DNA from: CAZGVV01 sp964529155
Lineage (GTDB): Bacteria > Pseudomonadota > Alphaproteobacteria > Rickettsiales > SXRF01
Assembly (NCBI GenBank): GCA_964529155.1
Contig: CAZGVV010000047.1
Coordinates: 1-16,426 of the forward strand
DNA length: 16,426 bases
Reading direction: 5' to 3'
Made by a program: the position numbers and the translations under genes. Within the stretch, counting starts at the first letter, position 1; each line of letters opens with the position of its first letter. This document shows, piece by piece, positions 5,624 to 13,730 of this stretch. A model generated the notes under the pieces. The model saw only the letters and a list, made by a program, of their open reading frames with translations, was not told the DNA's origin and did not search any database.

Positions 5624-6469
5624 ATGGCCTATTCTCCGCATACGCTTAATGAAGGTATTTTCAATGAAGGGCTTCAGGCTCGTGGCGCCGGGACTTGGGC
5701 AGGGATGGCTTTTGGATTAACCTATGGCGCACTGGCAGGGGCCTTTGTAGGAAGTGTGCCGCTGCTTTTTGGAAGCGCTGTCACCGCAAGCGGCATTGCC
5801 GGCGCAACGGCGTTATGTGCTGGACTGGGTGCCATGACTGGGGGTGCGGCGGGTGCAATGAATGGTTCGGCAACGGGCGCATCCATTGGTGGCACGCATG
5901 TCATGCTTTCTGAAATACGCTCTCAATTTAAAGAAATTCGTAAAGACCTTGGCTTACCCAATAAAGTGGAAGACCATCGCGCCGAACAAGAGGCTACAGC
6001 CAATACATCTGGCCTCGTTGAATGGAAAACCATGGGCTTAAGCATTATGCTTGGGGCTGCTGTAGGTTCACTACTTTATGCAGCCGCTTATTTTCTAGGT
6101 GACGCAGGAACAGCAACAATTCCTGAGGGCAGTCTAATGCCAATGGGAGAGAAAATTTTTACTAAAATCGGTTTTGAAGGCCCGCACATGCAGTTACTTG
6201 GCTCGGCATTGTTTGGAGCAGCCAGCGCGAGCACTTTTGGCATCAACGTTCCCCTAATAACTTCTAAATTCCATACATTTGCCAGCAACTGCCTAAGCGG
6301 AAAAATATTTCGCTCACACAATGCCACAACGCCAGCCCCAGAAATTAAGCAAGAAGTCACTTTTGAAATAGCTCCCGAGCAGGAATTAGCCTCAAAGCCT
6401 AAGGTATCTTATGAAGCCCTTATTGCTGCAGAACGCACGTCCACAGAAAACCAGTTAGCAATACGATAA
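5624..6469 (+). CDS. Glycine/alanine-rich membrane protein of unknown function
   Basis: The 281 residues start after AAGGGA (5613-5618), five bases from the ATG. Residues about 22-91 form a long run of Gly, Ala, Ser and Thr in hydrophobic segments (GMAFGLTYGALAGAFVGSV, then GLGAMTGGAAGAMNGSATG), like glycine-zipper or glycine-rich transmembrane hairpins. A charged stretch follows (SEIRSQFKEIRKDLG, 95-109). Another hydrophobic helix lies at 137-158, and a third Gly/Ala-rich region at about 190-210. The C-terminal 60 residues are hydrophilic, rich in E, K and T, and probably cytoplasmic or disordered. There is no cleavable signal peptide. I do not recognise the family. Similar composition occurs in channel-like effectors, colicin-type pores and glycine-zipper envelope proteins, but no diagnostic motif is present. 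It stands alone between the prepilin peptidase gene and a convergent gene. Confidence 0.8.
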   Translation: MAYSPHTLNEGIFNEGLQARGAGTWAGMAFGLTYGALAGAFVGSVPLLFGSAVTASGIAGATALCAGLGAMTGGAAGAMNGSATGASIGGTHVMLSEIRSQFKEIRKDLGLPNKVEDHRAEQEATANTSGLVEWKTMGLSIMLGAAVGSLLYAAAYFLGDAGTATIPEGSLMPMGEKIFTKIGFEGPHMQLLGSALFGAASASTFGINVPLITSKFHTFASNCLSGKIFRSHNATTPAPEIKQEVTFEIAPEQELASKPKVSYEALIAAERTSTENQLAIR

Positions 6470-6527
6470 ACTCACAATACACAGCATACGTCTTCTGTAT
6501 TTAGAGCTATAGGCATTTAACTTACTT

Positions 6528-6580
6528 AATAATGGGAACTAGCATGGATGTTTCAAACATCCATGCTAATTCCCATTATT
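6528..6580. terminator. 53-nt near-perfect palindrome, likely bidirectional terminator
   Basis: Two 26-base arms (6528-6553 and 6555-6580) pair with a single mismatch (C6539 against A6569) around one central C. The arms begin and end with AATAAT/ATTATT. The element lies between the ends of two convergent genes, where a two-way terminator is expected. On both strands the stem is followed by A/T-rich bases rather than a true T run, so a mobile palindromic element is the alternative. Confidence 0.6.
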
Positions 6581-6606
6581 AACGAAAGGTTGGATAGCCA
6601 ATAATT

Positions 6607-8808
6607 CTACAAGTTTTTTTTTGCAGTAAGTTGCCCGTGCCACACACCGCACAAGGCAGAAATACGGCCAGTTCTACCCCCATAAATAGTAGACCCGCCT
6701 TTGGCGTGCTCCCAACGAAGGGTAATGGTTTGCGCCTCAGAGGCATTTACGACCAATGCCAAACGCTGGGTTTCTCCAAGATCCTGCATTTGCTTAAAAA
6801 CAAACCTAAGGCTATCGGATGCTACAGGTTTGGCTATAGTGGCGTTCTGCAGATTAAGGAATGGTATCAACAATGTATTCTTACCCAAGAGAAAGATGTA
6901 GGTTTGAATGGCGCTGGATTTTGTGTCGAAGAAAAAATAATGAAGACCTTTTGTCAGAAAGATTTTTTGCGCAATAAAATGCTCGCCCTTCGTTGCAGTC
7001 TCACGTAACAGTGGACAATTTCCAATGCTTTCTTCCTTCGTCATCCCTTGCATATCTGCGAGAACGATAGGAATGGAAGGACCAAGAGATTTTGTATGGA
7101 GAATTTTCAGCCCTTCATTCTCAGCGGCGAGCGTGTAGCAAGTAGCCGTTTTATTAGATACTCCTAAAATAGACTGGCATGGCTGCGTCGGGACTATGTC
7201 ATAAAGCCCATAAATTTGATTAATATAACCGGGAACATTGCTCACATCATAGCCAGTCCCCATAAGAGCATAAATAGGATTTAGAACACCTTCTTTAACA
7301 TAATGGCTGTGCCGTAATTCGCGGTCAATTGCTAGGGTGACAAGCGGTATCTCGTAGTGTGGATTCCATGTGCGCTGATAAAGCATAGCGCTAGAGCCAT
7401 TGCCAGCTGAAAAAAGCTCCTGTGCGACGCTTCGTGATGCAACAGGTTTTTTGGTATTCTCACCTACTGTTAAAGCTTTTAGCAACTGCACACTGTTGGC
7501 AGCATCAGGGTGAAATAGAAACAATGCAGCGCAGATTATGTTCATTATTATCAAGGCACACGTTAGCAGGACAAATTTAGCGATACGCGCAGAAAAAACT
7601 CGCTTCGCACCCAGAAATCCCAGAAGAAAAGCATCTACGCAAAAGCCTACATACAATGGAATATTTTGCCGTATACCAAATGCGCCCTGCCCCAATATGT
7701 TCGCATGGCCAGGCAATAACGCTTCGAGCAAATTGAACGACTGTGTTCGCATCGATCCCGCCCAAAGGCTTGGAGTGGTACCAAGCAGAAATGCAGTGAT
7801 AAGAAGATATGCCAGCGGTGCAATAAAGACATATGCCAGAAGCAACTTTTTTTTCGGCGCAAATTGTGCGCGCCGCAAGTTTAGCAATTGGACACATATT
7901 CCCAGTGCGCAAAGCGCTAACAATAAGGGATACGCTTGACTTAATATATACGCGCATTCTTCGCAAGCCTGGCCCAAGAATAATAATGAATCAGACATAG
8001 TACTGGTGGAAGGCCAAATGCTTTGGCGTATCTTTACCCCAGGCGCAAGCAGCGTTAGAAGGGCGCAGCTGATATATATAGCAGTCAACACTTGTACGTG
8101 GCGGTCATTGAAGGTTTTCTTGAACATAGTAAATAGCGCTTGCATATTAAACGCCTGTCCATGCCGCTCCCATATATAAAGCGGCAGAAAAAATGCGCCT
8201 AAGACAAGGGCTATTTCATGGCTAGTAAGATGCAATGCATAAAGAATGCAAAAACCAACAAACCGTTTTTTTTGCTCTATGCCACGAGAATAATAAGTAA
8301 TGAGCAAATAAAACGTAACGGTGAAGGTGACATAAATAGCTATATCCAAACCAAAGATAAAATTATCAGGAGTCGCTATAATAAAAAATACGGCAGATGT
8401 GATGAGCAATGCCGAAATACCGCTTAAAGAACGGGAAATCCACAGGCATTTATGAAAGAAAATAGCCAAGCTTAGTGGTATAAGTGCATACATCGCAGAC
8501 CGCAGTATTGCCCAGCCTAAATAAGGCGTACCAATCCAATCAGCAATATTGGCCATACTGCAAACGGCAAGGGCTGCTCCTAATCGGTTAATGGTAGTAT
8601 CTGTATAATAATAAGAAGTGCACCCCAGCACACCACGAAGCTGATAAGAACTGTGCGCAACAAGTTCATCTGGATGAACCCAAGTAAATAATTCCATGGA
8701 AAGACTAAAATAAAGACCTGCTGCAGCTAGAAAAAAACAACCACTGTAGACCGCGCCCATCAAATATTTAATGGGGGATAATTTATTTTTGCAATGATAT
8801 GTGCGCAT
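6607..8808 (-). CDS. Polytopic membrane protein, GT-C/DUF6056-like glycosyltransferase candidate
   Basis: The protein has 733 residues from the ATG at 8808, chosen because GAGG (seven-base spacing) precedes it. An ATG at 8829 is in frame but has no ribosome site. The first 430 residues contain about ten to twelve hydrophobic helices; the last 300 are largely soluble and presumably periplasmic. Features typical of GT-C enzymes, which transfer sugars from polyprenyl-phosphate donors, are an acidic motif after the first helix (HPDE, 45-48), a conserved-looking SHE (196-198) and APG with a nearby Arg (255-261). These also recall DUF6056 proteins. No similarity is proven by eye; a polymerase or other envelope protein remains possible. 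It is divergent from the wecB operon and may share its control region. Its stop is 27 bases from a palindrome that probably ends the transcript. It would fit as the final transferase working with the GT2 and SMR-like proteins of that operon. Confidence 0.8.
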   Translation of the reverse strand: MRTYHCKNKLSPIKYLMGAVYSGCFFLAAAGLYFSLSMELFTWVHPDELVAHSSYQLRGVLGCTSYYYTDTTINRLGAALAVCSMANIADWIGTPYLGWAILRSAMYALIPLSLAIFFHKCLWISRSLSGISALLITSAVFFIIATPDNFIFGLDIAIYVTFTVTFYLLITYYSRGIEQKKRFVGFCILYALHLTSHEIALVLGAFFLPLYIWERHGQAFNMQALFTMFKKTFNDRHVQVLTAIYISCALLTLLAPGVKIRQSIWPSTSTMSDSLLFLGQACEECAYILSQAYPLLLALCALGICVQLLNLRRAQFAPKKKLLLAYVFIAPLAYLLITAFLLGTTPSLWAGSMRTQSFNLLEALLPGHANILGQGAFGIRQNIPLYVGFCVDAFLLGFLGAKRVFSARIAKFVLLTCALIIMNIICAALFLFHPDAANSVQLLKALTVGENTKKPVASRSVAQELFSAGNGSSAMLYQRTWNPHYEIPLVTLAIDRELRHSHYVKEGVLNPIYALMGTGYDVSNVPGYINQIYGLYDIVPTQPCQSILGVSNKTATCYTLAAENEGLKILHTKSLGPSIPIVLADMQGMTKEESIGNCPLLRETATKGEHFIAQKIFLTKGLHYFFFDTKSSAIQTYIFLLGKNTLLIPFLNLQNATIAKPVASDSLRFVFKQMQDLGETQRLALVVNASEAQTITLRWEHAKGGSTIYGGRTGRISALCGVWHGQLTAKKNL

Positions 8809-8841
8809 CACGCATCCTCGTACTAACATAAAAATGGGGGA

Positions 8842-8857
8842 NNNNNNNNNNNNNNNN
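8842..8857. other. Run of 16 N (assembly gap)
   Basis: Sixteen undetermined bases in the divergent intergenic region between the GT-C-like gene and wecB. Part of the promoter region may be missing or of the wrong length. Confidence 0.95.
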
Positions 8858-8891
8858 GTAATATTGATAACTTATTCATGTGAAGTATTTT

Positions 8892-8921
8892 TCGTCAATC
8901 TTTTACTTCCTTAAATATAAG
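8892..8921 (+). promoter_or_regulatory. Possible promoter of the wecB operon
   Basis: TCGTCA (8892-8897, four of six) and TATAAG (8916-8921, five of six) are 18 bases apart. Transcription would begin near 8928, giving a leader of nearly 90 bases that contains the hairpin at 8979-8991. TTGATA (8864-8869) with TATTTT (8886-8891) is a weaker alternative. The N gap just upstream limits the reading. Confidence 0.3.
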
Positions 8922-8978
8922 CTTCCTAGGCAAAGTGGACAAAGCACAAATTCAATGCTAACAGAATTTTCTCATCCA

Positions 8979-9000
8979 CCGCCATTGGCGGCTTTCTTTA
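8979..9000 (+). terminator. Intrinsic-terminator hairpin in the leader of wecB
   Basis: CCGCC-ATT-GGCGG (8979-8991) is followed by CTTTCTTTA (8992-9000). The stem is short but entirely G-C and is followed by a T-rich tract, on the same strand as wecB and only 15 bases from its ATG. No gene on this strand ends upstream, so it probably acts as a leader attenuator, or belongs to a transcript hidden by the N gap. Confidence 0.5.
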
Positions 9001-9015
9001 TGGTCAGTTTGAGCA

Positions 9016-10221
9016 ATGAAAAAAAAGATTCTGATTGTGGTGGGCACACGGCCGGAAGCTATTAAAATGGCACCGGTATATCGAGCACTCCAAGCAGAAG
9101 ATTCTGTAAATGTTTTTACGCTTAATAGCGGGCAGCATAGTGAGCTGATTACGCAAGTATTCGATGTCTTTAACTGGAAGCCAGATTATACCCTCGATCT
9201 GCAGCGTACTTCGCCGCACCTTGCCGATCTTTATGCGTTGCTGCTTACAAAGCTGAGCGCTGCATTAAACGAGATACGACCTGATATAGTGCTGGTACAT
9301 GGCGATACTGCAACCACTGTGGCGGCAGCATTCGCGGCATTTTTAAACCAAATACCTGTCGGGCATGTAGAAGCAGGCTTACGGTCTTTCAACCGTATGG
9401 AGCCATGGCCTGAAGAAATCAATCGGAAGCTAATAAGCGCGCTGGCCAATTTGTATTTTGTGCCAACCCAAGCCGCGCGACAAAATCTACTACATGAAGG
9501 TGTGGCCGCTCAAACCATTCATGTCACCGGCAATACAGCTGTAGACGCGGTGCTGGCCATAGCCGCTTCTATTGATACTACGCCCAAGCAGGCTGCGCAG
9601 CTTGATAAGCAATTCGACTATCTGGACTCAGCACGTAAGCTAGTGCTGGTTACTGGCCATCGGCGTGAAAATAGCGGAGAGAATATTCGCAATGTTTTCT
9701 CTGCATTACAATATCTTGCGCTGAACACTGCCTGCCAGATCGTCTTCCCATCCCACCCCAATCATGATACGCAGGACTTATTGCGTTGTAGCCTAGAACA
9801 GACGCCGCATGTTCATATTATTCCGCCGCTTGAATATACCGAATTCGTTTATTTGATGAGGCGTTGCGACCTGATTATCTCGGATTCAGGCGGGGTACAG
9901 GAGGAAGCCCCTACTTTTAAGAAAAAAGTACTGGTCACACGTAATGTAACCGAAAGGCCTGAAGGCATTGAAAGCGGGTTTCTGGAAATAGTGGGCTGCA
10001 ACAAAAACTTACTTATAGAACGGGCACAATCATTACTTTTTAGCGAGAAAGGAAGCGCCATCGAATTTCCCAACCCTTACGGCGATGGACATGCGGCCAA
10101 ACGCATCCGTGAGATAATAATAAAAAACCTTGTACATTTTTCGGTTCCCTCTAAAAACAACGGTGAAAAACCTATTGATTCTACCTGCAAAAAGAGGGGT
10201 TATGGCATCACAACATCTTAA
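9016..10221 (+). CDS. wecB: UDP-N-acetylglucosamine 2-epimerase (non-hydrolysing)
   Basis: This cytoplasmic enzyme interconverts UDP-GlcNAc and UDP-ManNAc, the first step to ManNAcA for surface polysaccharides. Family signatures are all present: GTRPEAIKMAP (10-20), HGDT (95-98), GHVEAGLRS (116-124), PEEINR (132-137), GHRREN (214-219), SDSGGVQEEAP (289-299) and TERPEG (312-317). Its 401 residues are about 25 more than usual. The extra C-terminal tail (from about 374) is basic and overlaps the start of wecC by 20 bases, so it may be unimportant. The ribosome site is weak (GAG close to the ATG), in line with a leader-controlled operon. It is the first gene of a six-gene series whose next member is the partner dehydrogenase. 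Confidence 0.96.
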   Translation: MKKKILIVVGTRPEAIKMAPVYRALQAEDSVNVFTLNSGQHSELITQVFDVFNWKPDYTLDLQRTSPHLADLYALLLTKLSAALNEIRPDIVLVHGDTATTVAAAFAAFLNQIPVGHVEAGLRSFNRMEPWPEEINRKLISALANLYFVPTQAARQNLLHEGVAAQTIHVTGNTAVDAVLAIAASIDTTPKQAAQLDKQFDYLDSARKLVLVTGHRRENSGENIRNVFSALQYLALNTACQIVFPSHPNHDTQDLLRCSLEQTPHVHIIPPLEYTEFVYLMRRCDLIISDSGGVQEEAPTFKKKVLVTRNVTERPEGIESGFLEIVGCNKNLLIERAQSLLFSEKGSAIEFPNPYGDGHAAKRIREIIIKNLVHFSVPSKNNGEKPIDSTCKKRGYGITTS

Positions 10222-11434
10222 GACTATATGCGTAATCGGGTTAGGTTATGTTGGCCTACCGACGGCACTCATTTTTGCGCGCGCAGGACTGCGTGTCAAA
10301 GGATATGACCAAAATATAAACTTAGTTGCTGACTTAAATCAGGGAAAAACTGTTATTAACGAAGATGGTATGCAAGCCATGCTTCAGGATGCACTCGCCG
10401 TGGGGGCTTTTTCAGCACATGATGAAATTCAGCCCGCGGATGCGTATTTTATTTGTGTACCTACGCCAATAGACGAAATGAATGCGCCTGATCTTTCAGC
10501 GGTATGGTCCGCAATTGAAAAGGTGCAAACCGTATTGCAGGGGGGAAATCTTGTAGTACTGGAATCTACATCGCCTGTCAGCACAACGCGCCAAATATAT
10601 GATAAGCTTACCAAGCATCTGCAGATTACAAAACCAACCGTAGACAGGATTTATGCGGCCTATTGTCCTGAGCGTGTGCTTCCTGGGCGCATCATTGAGG
10701 AATTGACTACGCTTGACCGTGTGGTCGGAGGTATAGACACAGAATCAGCAGAACTGGCGAAGGAATATTTTTCACAGATAACAAGCGGTGAATGCTATGA
10801 AACACAAGCAGAAACAGCAGAATTCGTGAAGCTAGCGGAAAATTCCTTTCGTGATGTAAATATTGCATTTGCCAATGAACTAAAAAATTTATGCGATGCT
10901 CATAACGTGCCGGTAAATGAAGTGCGGCGCTTTGCTAACATGCATCCGCGCGTAAAAATCCTAGACCCTGGCATTGGCGTCGGCGGCCATTGTATACCAA
11001 TTGACCCCTGGTTCTTGATTCATAATAAAAATGATGAGAAACCTTCCGTAATCCAAGCAGCACGGCTGATCAATAATTTACAGCCACTTATAGTCGTGGA
11101 CCAGGTGCTGGCATTGTCACAACAACATAGTTATAAGCGACTCTCCATTTTTGGTCTTACCTATAAAGCCAATGTAAATGATTTTCGCGAAAGCCCGGCC
11201 ATGGAGATTCTTCGCCGGTTAGCAGATACTCGGCTATTTGCTATCGAAGCTTATGATCCGTTTATTCCACATGGAAAAAATGAGGAACAATTTCCTGGAA
11301 CGACGATGAAAGACACTCATTCCGTGTTTCCAGGTGATTTAAATCTATTCTTGGTTGCGCATAATGAGTTCCGCCCGGTTGTCAAAGAATTCTCCGCAAA
11401 TAATCACCCCATTCTCAACGTATGTAACCTTTAA
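10202..11434 (+). CDS. wecC: UDP-N-acetyl-D-mannosamine dehydrogenase
   Basis: The enzyme oxidises UDP-ManNAc to UDP-ManNAcA with two NAD+, completing the pathway begun by WecB. The start at 10202 is preferred over an in-frame ATG at 10130: it has AGAGG four bases before it, and the NAD-binding motif then begins at the normal distance (VIGLGYVGLP, 11-20). The 410 residues agree with the family. The central domain shows EFVKLAENSFRDVNIAFANE (207-226) with Lys210 and Asn214. The catalytic cysteine is Cys264 in GVGGHCIPIDPW (259-270). FGLTYKANVNDFRESP (317-332) marks the C-terminal UDP-binding domain. Its stop codon shares one base with the next start (TAATG), so translation is coupled. Confidence 0.95.
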   Translation: MASQHLKTICVIGLGYVGLPTALIFARAGLRVKGYDQNINLVADLNQGKTVINEDGMQAMLQDALAVGAFSAHDEIQPADAYFICVPTPIDEMNAPDLSAVWSAIEKVQTVLQGGNLVVLESTSPVSTTRQIYDKLTKHLQITKPTVDRIYAAYCPERVLPGRIIEELTTLDRVVGGIDTESAELAKEYFSQITSGECYETQAETAEFVKLAENSFRDVNIAFANELKNLCDAHNVPVNEVRRFANMHPRVKILDPGIGVGGHCIPIDPWFLIHNKNDEKPSVIQAARLINNLQPLIVVDQVLALSQQHSYKRLSIFGLTYKANVNDFRESPAMEILRRLADTRLFAIEAYDPFIPHGKNEEQFPGTTMKDTHSVFPGDLNLFLVAHNEFRPVVKEFSANNHPILNVCNL

Positions 11435-13350
11435 TGTGTGGTATTGTTGGGTTTGCAGGTTTGCGCCCTGATGCATCCTTATTACACTTAATGATGCGCT
11501 CTATTAGGCACCGCGGTCCCGATGAGGATGGATATTGCCTACACGAGGATTTAGGCATCGGGATGACACGGCTTAGCATAGTGGATATCGCGGGCGGCAC
11601 ACAGCCTATCCACAGCGAAGATGGCGCGCTATCTATCGTCTTCAATGGCGAAATTTATAATTATCGCGAACTATCGCAGGAGTTACAAGCCTCGGGCCAT
11701 GTTCTGCGCACGCGGTCGGATACAGAGGTTATTCTTGCTTTGTATGCACGCTATCAAGAAGGCTGCCTAGAGAAGCTGCGTGGTATGTTCGCTTTTGCGG
11801 TAATCAACCGACGTGACCACAGTCTTTTTATCGCGCGCGACAGGGTTGGCATTAAACCTCTTTATTATTGGACGAGCGGCACAAAATTGGTCTTCGGCTC
11901 GGAAATTAAATCGCTCCTCCAGAGCAACCAGTTTGCTGTTCAAGCAGACCCAACAGCAATACGTGATTATCTCAGCTTACGCTATATACCCGGCCCCGGC
12001 AGTTTGTTTAAAGGTGTTTCACGCTTAGCACCCGGCCATTGGATGCGTTGGCACAACGGAACTACGCAGCAAGGTTGCTATTGGCAGCCACAGATTCGCG
12101 AAAAAGCGATTTTTTCAGATAGTGAATTTCAAGATCGCTTTGATCACCTACTGGAAGAATGCGTAAGTATGCACCGCATGGGAGATGTTCCACACGGCGC
12201 TTACTTAAGTGGGGGGCTGGATTCTACTGCCATTGTTAGCGCGCTTAAGCGCGTAGGTGACACTAAAATCAAAACCTTTACAGTAGGCTTTGGCTGGCAG
12301 GGAGATGAGCTGGCAGCTGCGAGAGCCTCTGCGCAACAACTTGGAACTGAGCACCACGAAATCATATGCTCACCTGATGATTTTCAGTATTTACCCAAAA
12401 TTATCTGGCACTCCGATGAACCATTGGGTGATCCCATCGTTCTTGCTACCGAGCGCCTTGCTTATGCAGCCAGCCAGCATGTCAAAATCGCACTCACAGG
12501 CGAAGGAGCAGACGAAATTCTTGCTGGCTATTTATTTCATAAAGCAGTGAATATGGCAGCACTCTATCGCCGTATAGTACCGCACTTTGTGCATGCTTCA
12601 GCAATGCCAATATTGAGCAATATACCAGTAGCACTGCTTAACCGTGCCTTTAACTATCCTGGTTATCTGGGTAACAATGGAAAGCAGCGGCTGCTGACGT
12701 TTTTAGAGCTGGCACGTAAAAAGAGCCCGGCGCAGCTTTTGGAATTTTTTATCACTCTCTTTCCGGCTGCAGAACAATCACAGCTTCTCTCCCGCGAATT
12801 TTTAGCACAAACAGGCGATCATGCATCTGCCAGGCAGGCTCTCGCACAAGGCAGTGTGTTAGATCAGACAATTCAGTTACAATATGCGCATTGGCTACCC
12901 GACAATATACTGCTAAGGCAGGATAAAATGTCGATGGCACATGGCCTAGAAACACGCGTGCCCTTTTTGGATCATCGTCTAATTGAATTCATGGAGATCG
13001 TGCCAGACCGTCTTAAGCTCAACTTGCGTAGTAATAAGATTTTATTGCGTCGTTATGTCGAAAAACAGGGGCTGCGAACAGTAGCCCGACGAAAGAAAAA
13101 TGCTTTTTATTTCCCACTAGAGGAATATGCTAGTGGTCAAGCGTTTCAGGATTTACTGGCGTCTACGCTCGGTGATCAGGCAGTCCGCGCACGTGGCATG
13201 TTTAATCCCGATACTGTGCAGCGATTAATCAATCAAATGCGACAAAAAGATTTTCTTGCCGCGAAACAAGTTTTTGCATTGATGTCTCTGGAGTTATGGC
13301 ATCAAATATTTATCGATAAGCGTTACATATTCGGCGAGGACACGCTGTGA
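11434..13350 (+). CDS. asnB: Asparagine-synthase-like glutamine amidotransferase
   Basis: The protein has 638 residues. The N-terminal class II glutaminase domain has Cys2 as nucleophile (MCGIVGFAG), TRLSIVD (45-51), FNGEIYN (70-76) and SDTE (95-98). The synthase domain carries the ATP pyrophosphatase loop SGGLDST (259-265), GEGADE (356-361) and LETRVPFLDHR in the C-terminal half. It is thus a complete AsnB-family enzyme that moves ammonia from glutamine to an adenylated carboxylate. Free aspartate is the textbook substrate. Within polysaccharide clusters such enzymes (for example WbpS in Pseudomonas O-antigen loci) instead amidate a uronic acid. Here it directly follows wecBC, which make a uronic acid, so formation of a ManNAcA amide is a reasonable inference. 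The length also resembles the AsnB-like proteins linked to exosortase systems, but no exosortase is visible. Confidence 0.9.
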   Translation: MCGIVGFAGLRPDASLLHLMMRSIRHRGPDEDGYCLHEDLGIGMTRLSIVDIAGGTQPIHSEDGALSIVFNGEIYNYRELSQELQASGHVLRTRSDTEVILALYARYQEGCLEKLRGMFAFAVINRRDHSLFIARDRVGIKPLYYWTSGTKLVFGSEIKSLLQSNQFAVQADPTAIRDYLSLRYIPGPGSLFKGVSRLAPGHWMRWHNGTTQQGCYWQPQIREKAIFSDSEFQDRFDHLLEECVSMHRMGDVPHGAYLSGGLDSTAIVSALKRVGDTKIKTFTVGFGWQGDELAAARASAQQLGTEHHEIICSPDDFQYLPKIIWHSDEPLGDPIVLATERLAYAASQHVKIALTGEGADEILAGYLFHKAVNMAALYRRIVPHFVHASAMPILSNIPVALLNRAFNYPGYLGNNGKQRLLTFLELARKKSPAQLLEFFITLFPAAEQSQLLSREFLAQTGDHASARQALAQGSVLDQTIQLQYAHWLPDNILLRQDKMSMAHGLETRVPFLDHRLIEFMEIVPDRLKLNLRSNKILLRRYVEKQGLRTVARRKKNAFYFPLEEYASGQAFQDLLASTLGDQAVRARGMFNPDTVQRLINQMRQKDFLAAKQVFALMSLELWHQIFIDKRYIFGEDTL

Positions 13351-13730
13351 ACATAATCATAAAATTCTGTACTATAGCAGTAATGAGCGCATTTGCGTTC
13401 GCAGGTATGTATTGGCTGAAAGTAACGCTCAACAAACTCATTCCGCCAGATAGTTCTACGCATGAAGTGTTGCGGTCCATGCCCTATATCATTTTCGAGG
13501 CAAAATTTTGGCTAGCAGGACTATGTTACGTGCTGGCGATGGGCGTGTATTTGTTTTTATTACAAGGAGATATGGCCAGCAAGATTTTTCCTTTAGCTAT
13601 AGGGGTCAATATTTTGCTGACAACGATCGGCGCAACGTTATTGCTAGGCGATGTTATCACCCTACCCCATATGATTGGGATTGGCTTTATTATGATTGGA
13701 ATATTTTTGATTCATGCTTATGCCCAGTGA
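13347..13730 (+). CDS. Four-helix SMR/EamA-like membrane protein, possible flippase subunit
   Basis: The start is GTG at 13347, sharing GTGA with the stop of the amidotransferase gene, a sign of translational coupling. The 127 residues form four hydrophobic helices at about 5-25, 52-73, 79-100 and 105-125, with a polar loop between the first two. The end pattern (FPLAIGVNILLTTIGATLLLG, then a helix rich in G, I and M) resembles the small multidrug resistance/EamA fold. Small proteins of this fold in sugar clusters include ArnE and ArnF, which flip undecaprenyl-phosphate-aminoarabinose. Its position in a glycan operon with a polyprenyl-type GT2 enzyme supports a lipid-linked sugar flippase role. 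This is inference from fold and context; a drug or metabolite exporter cannot be excluded. Confidence 0.8.
   Translation: MNIIIKFCTIAVMSAFAFAGMYWLKVTLNKLIPPDSSTHEVLRSMPYIIFEAKFWLAGLCYVLAMGVYLFLLQGDMASKIFPLAIGVNILLTTIGATLLLGDVITLPHMIGIGFIMIGIFLIHAYAQ

Noticed and set aside
7538..7939. Plus-strand open frames within the GT-C-like gene
   Set aside because: They are antisense to a 733-residue membrane protein with consistent hydrophobic pattern and have no ribosome sites.
8809..8829. Earlier in-frame ATG for the GT-C-like gene
   Set aside because: No ribosome site upstream; GAGG at proper spacing supports the ATG at 8808.
10130..10201. Earlier in-frame ATG for wecC
   Set aside because: It would overlap wecB by 92 bases and add a 24-residue extension before the NAD-binding motif; the ATG at 10202 has a ribosome site.
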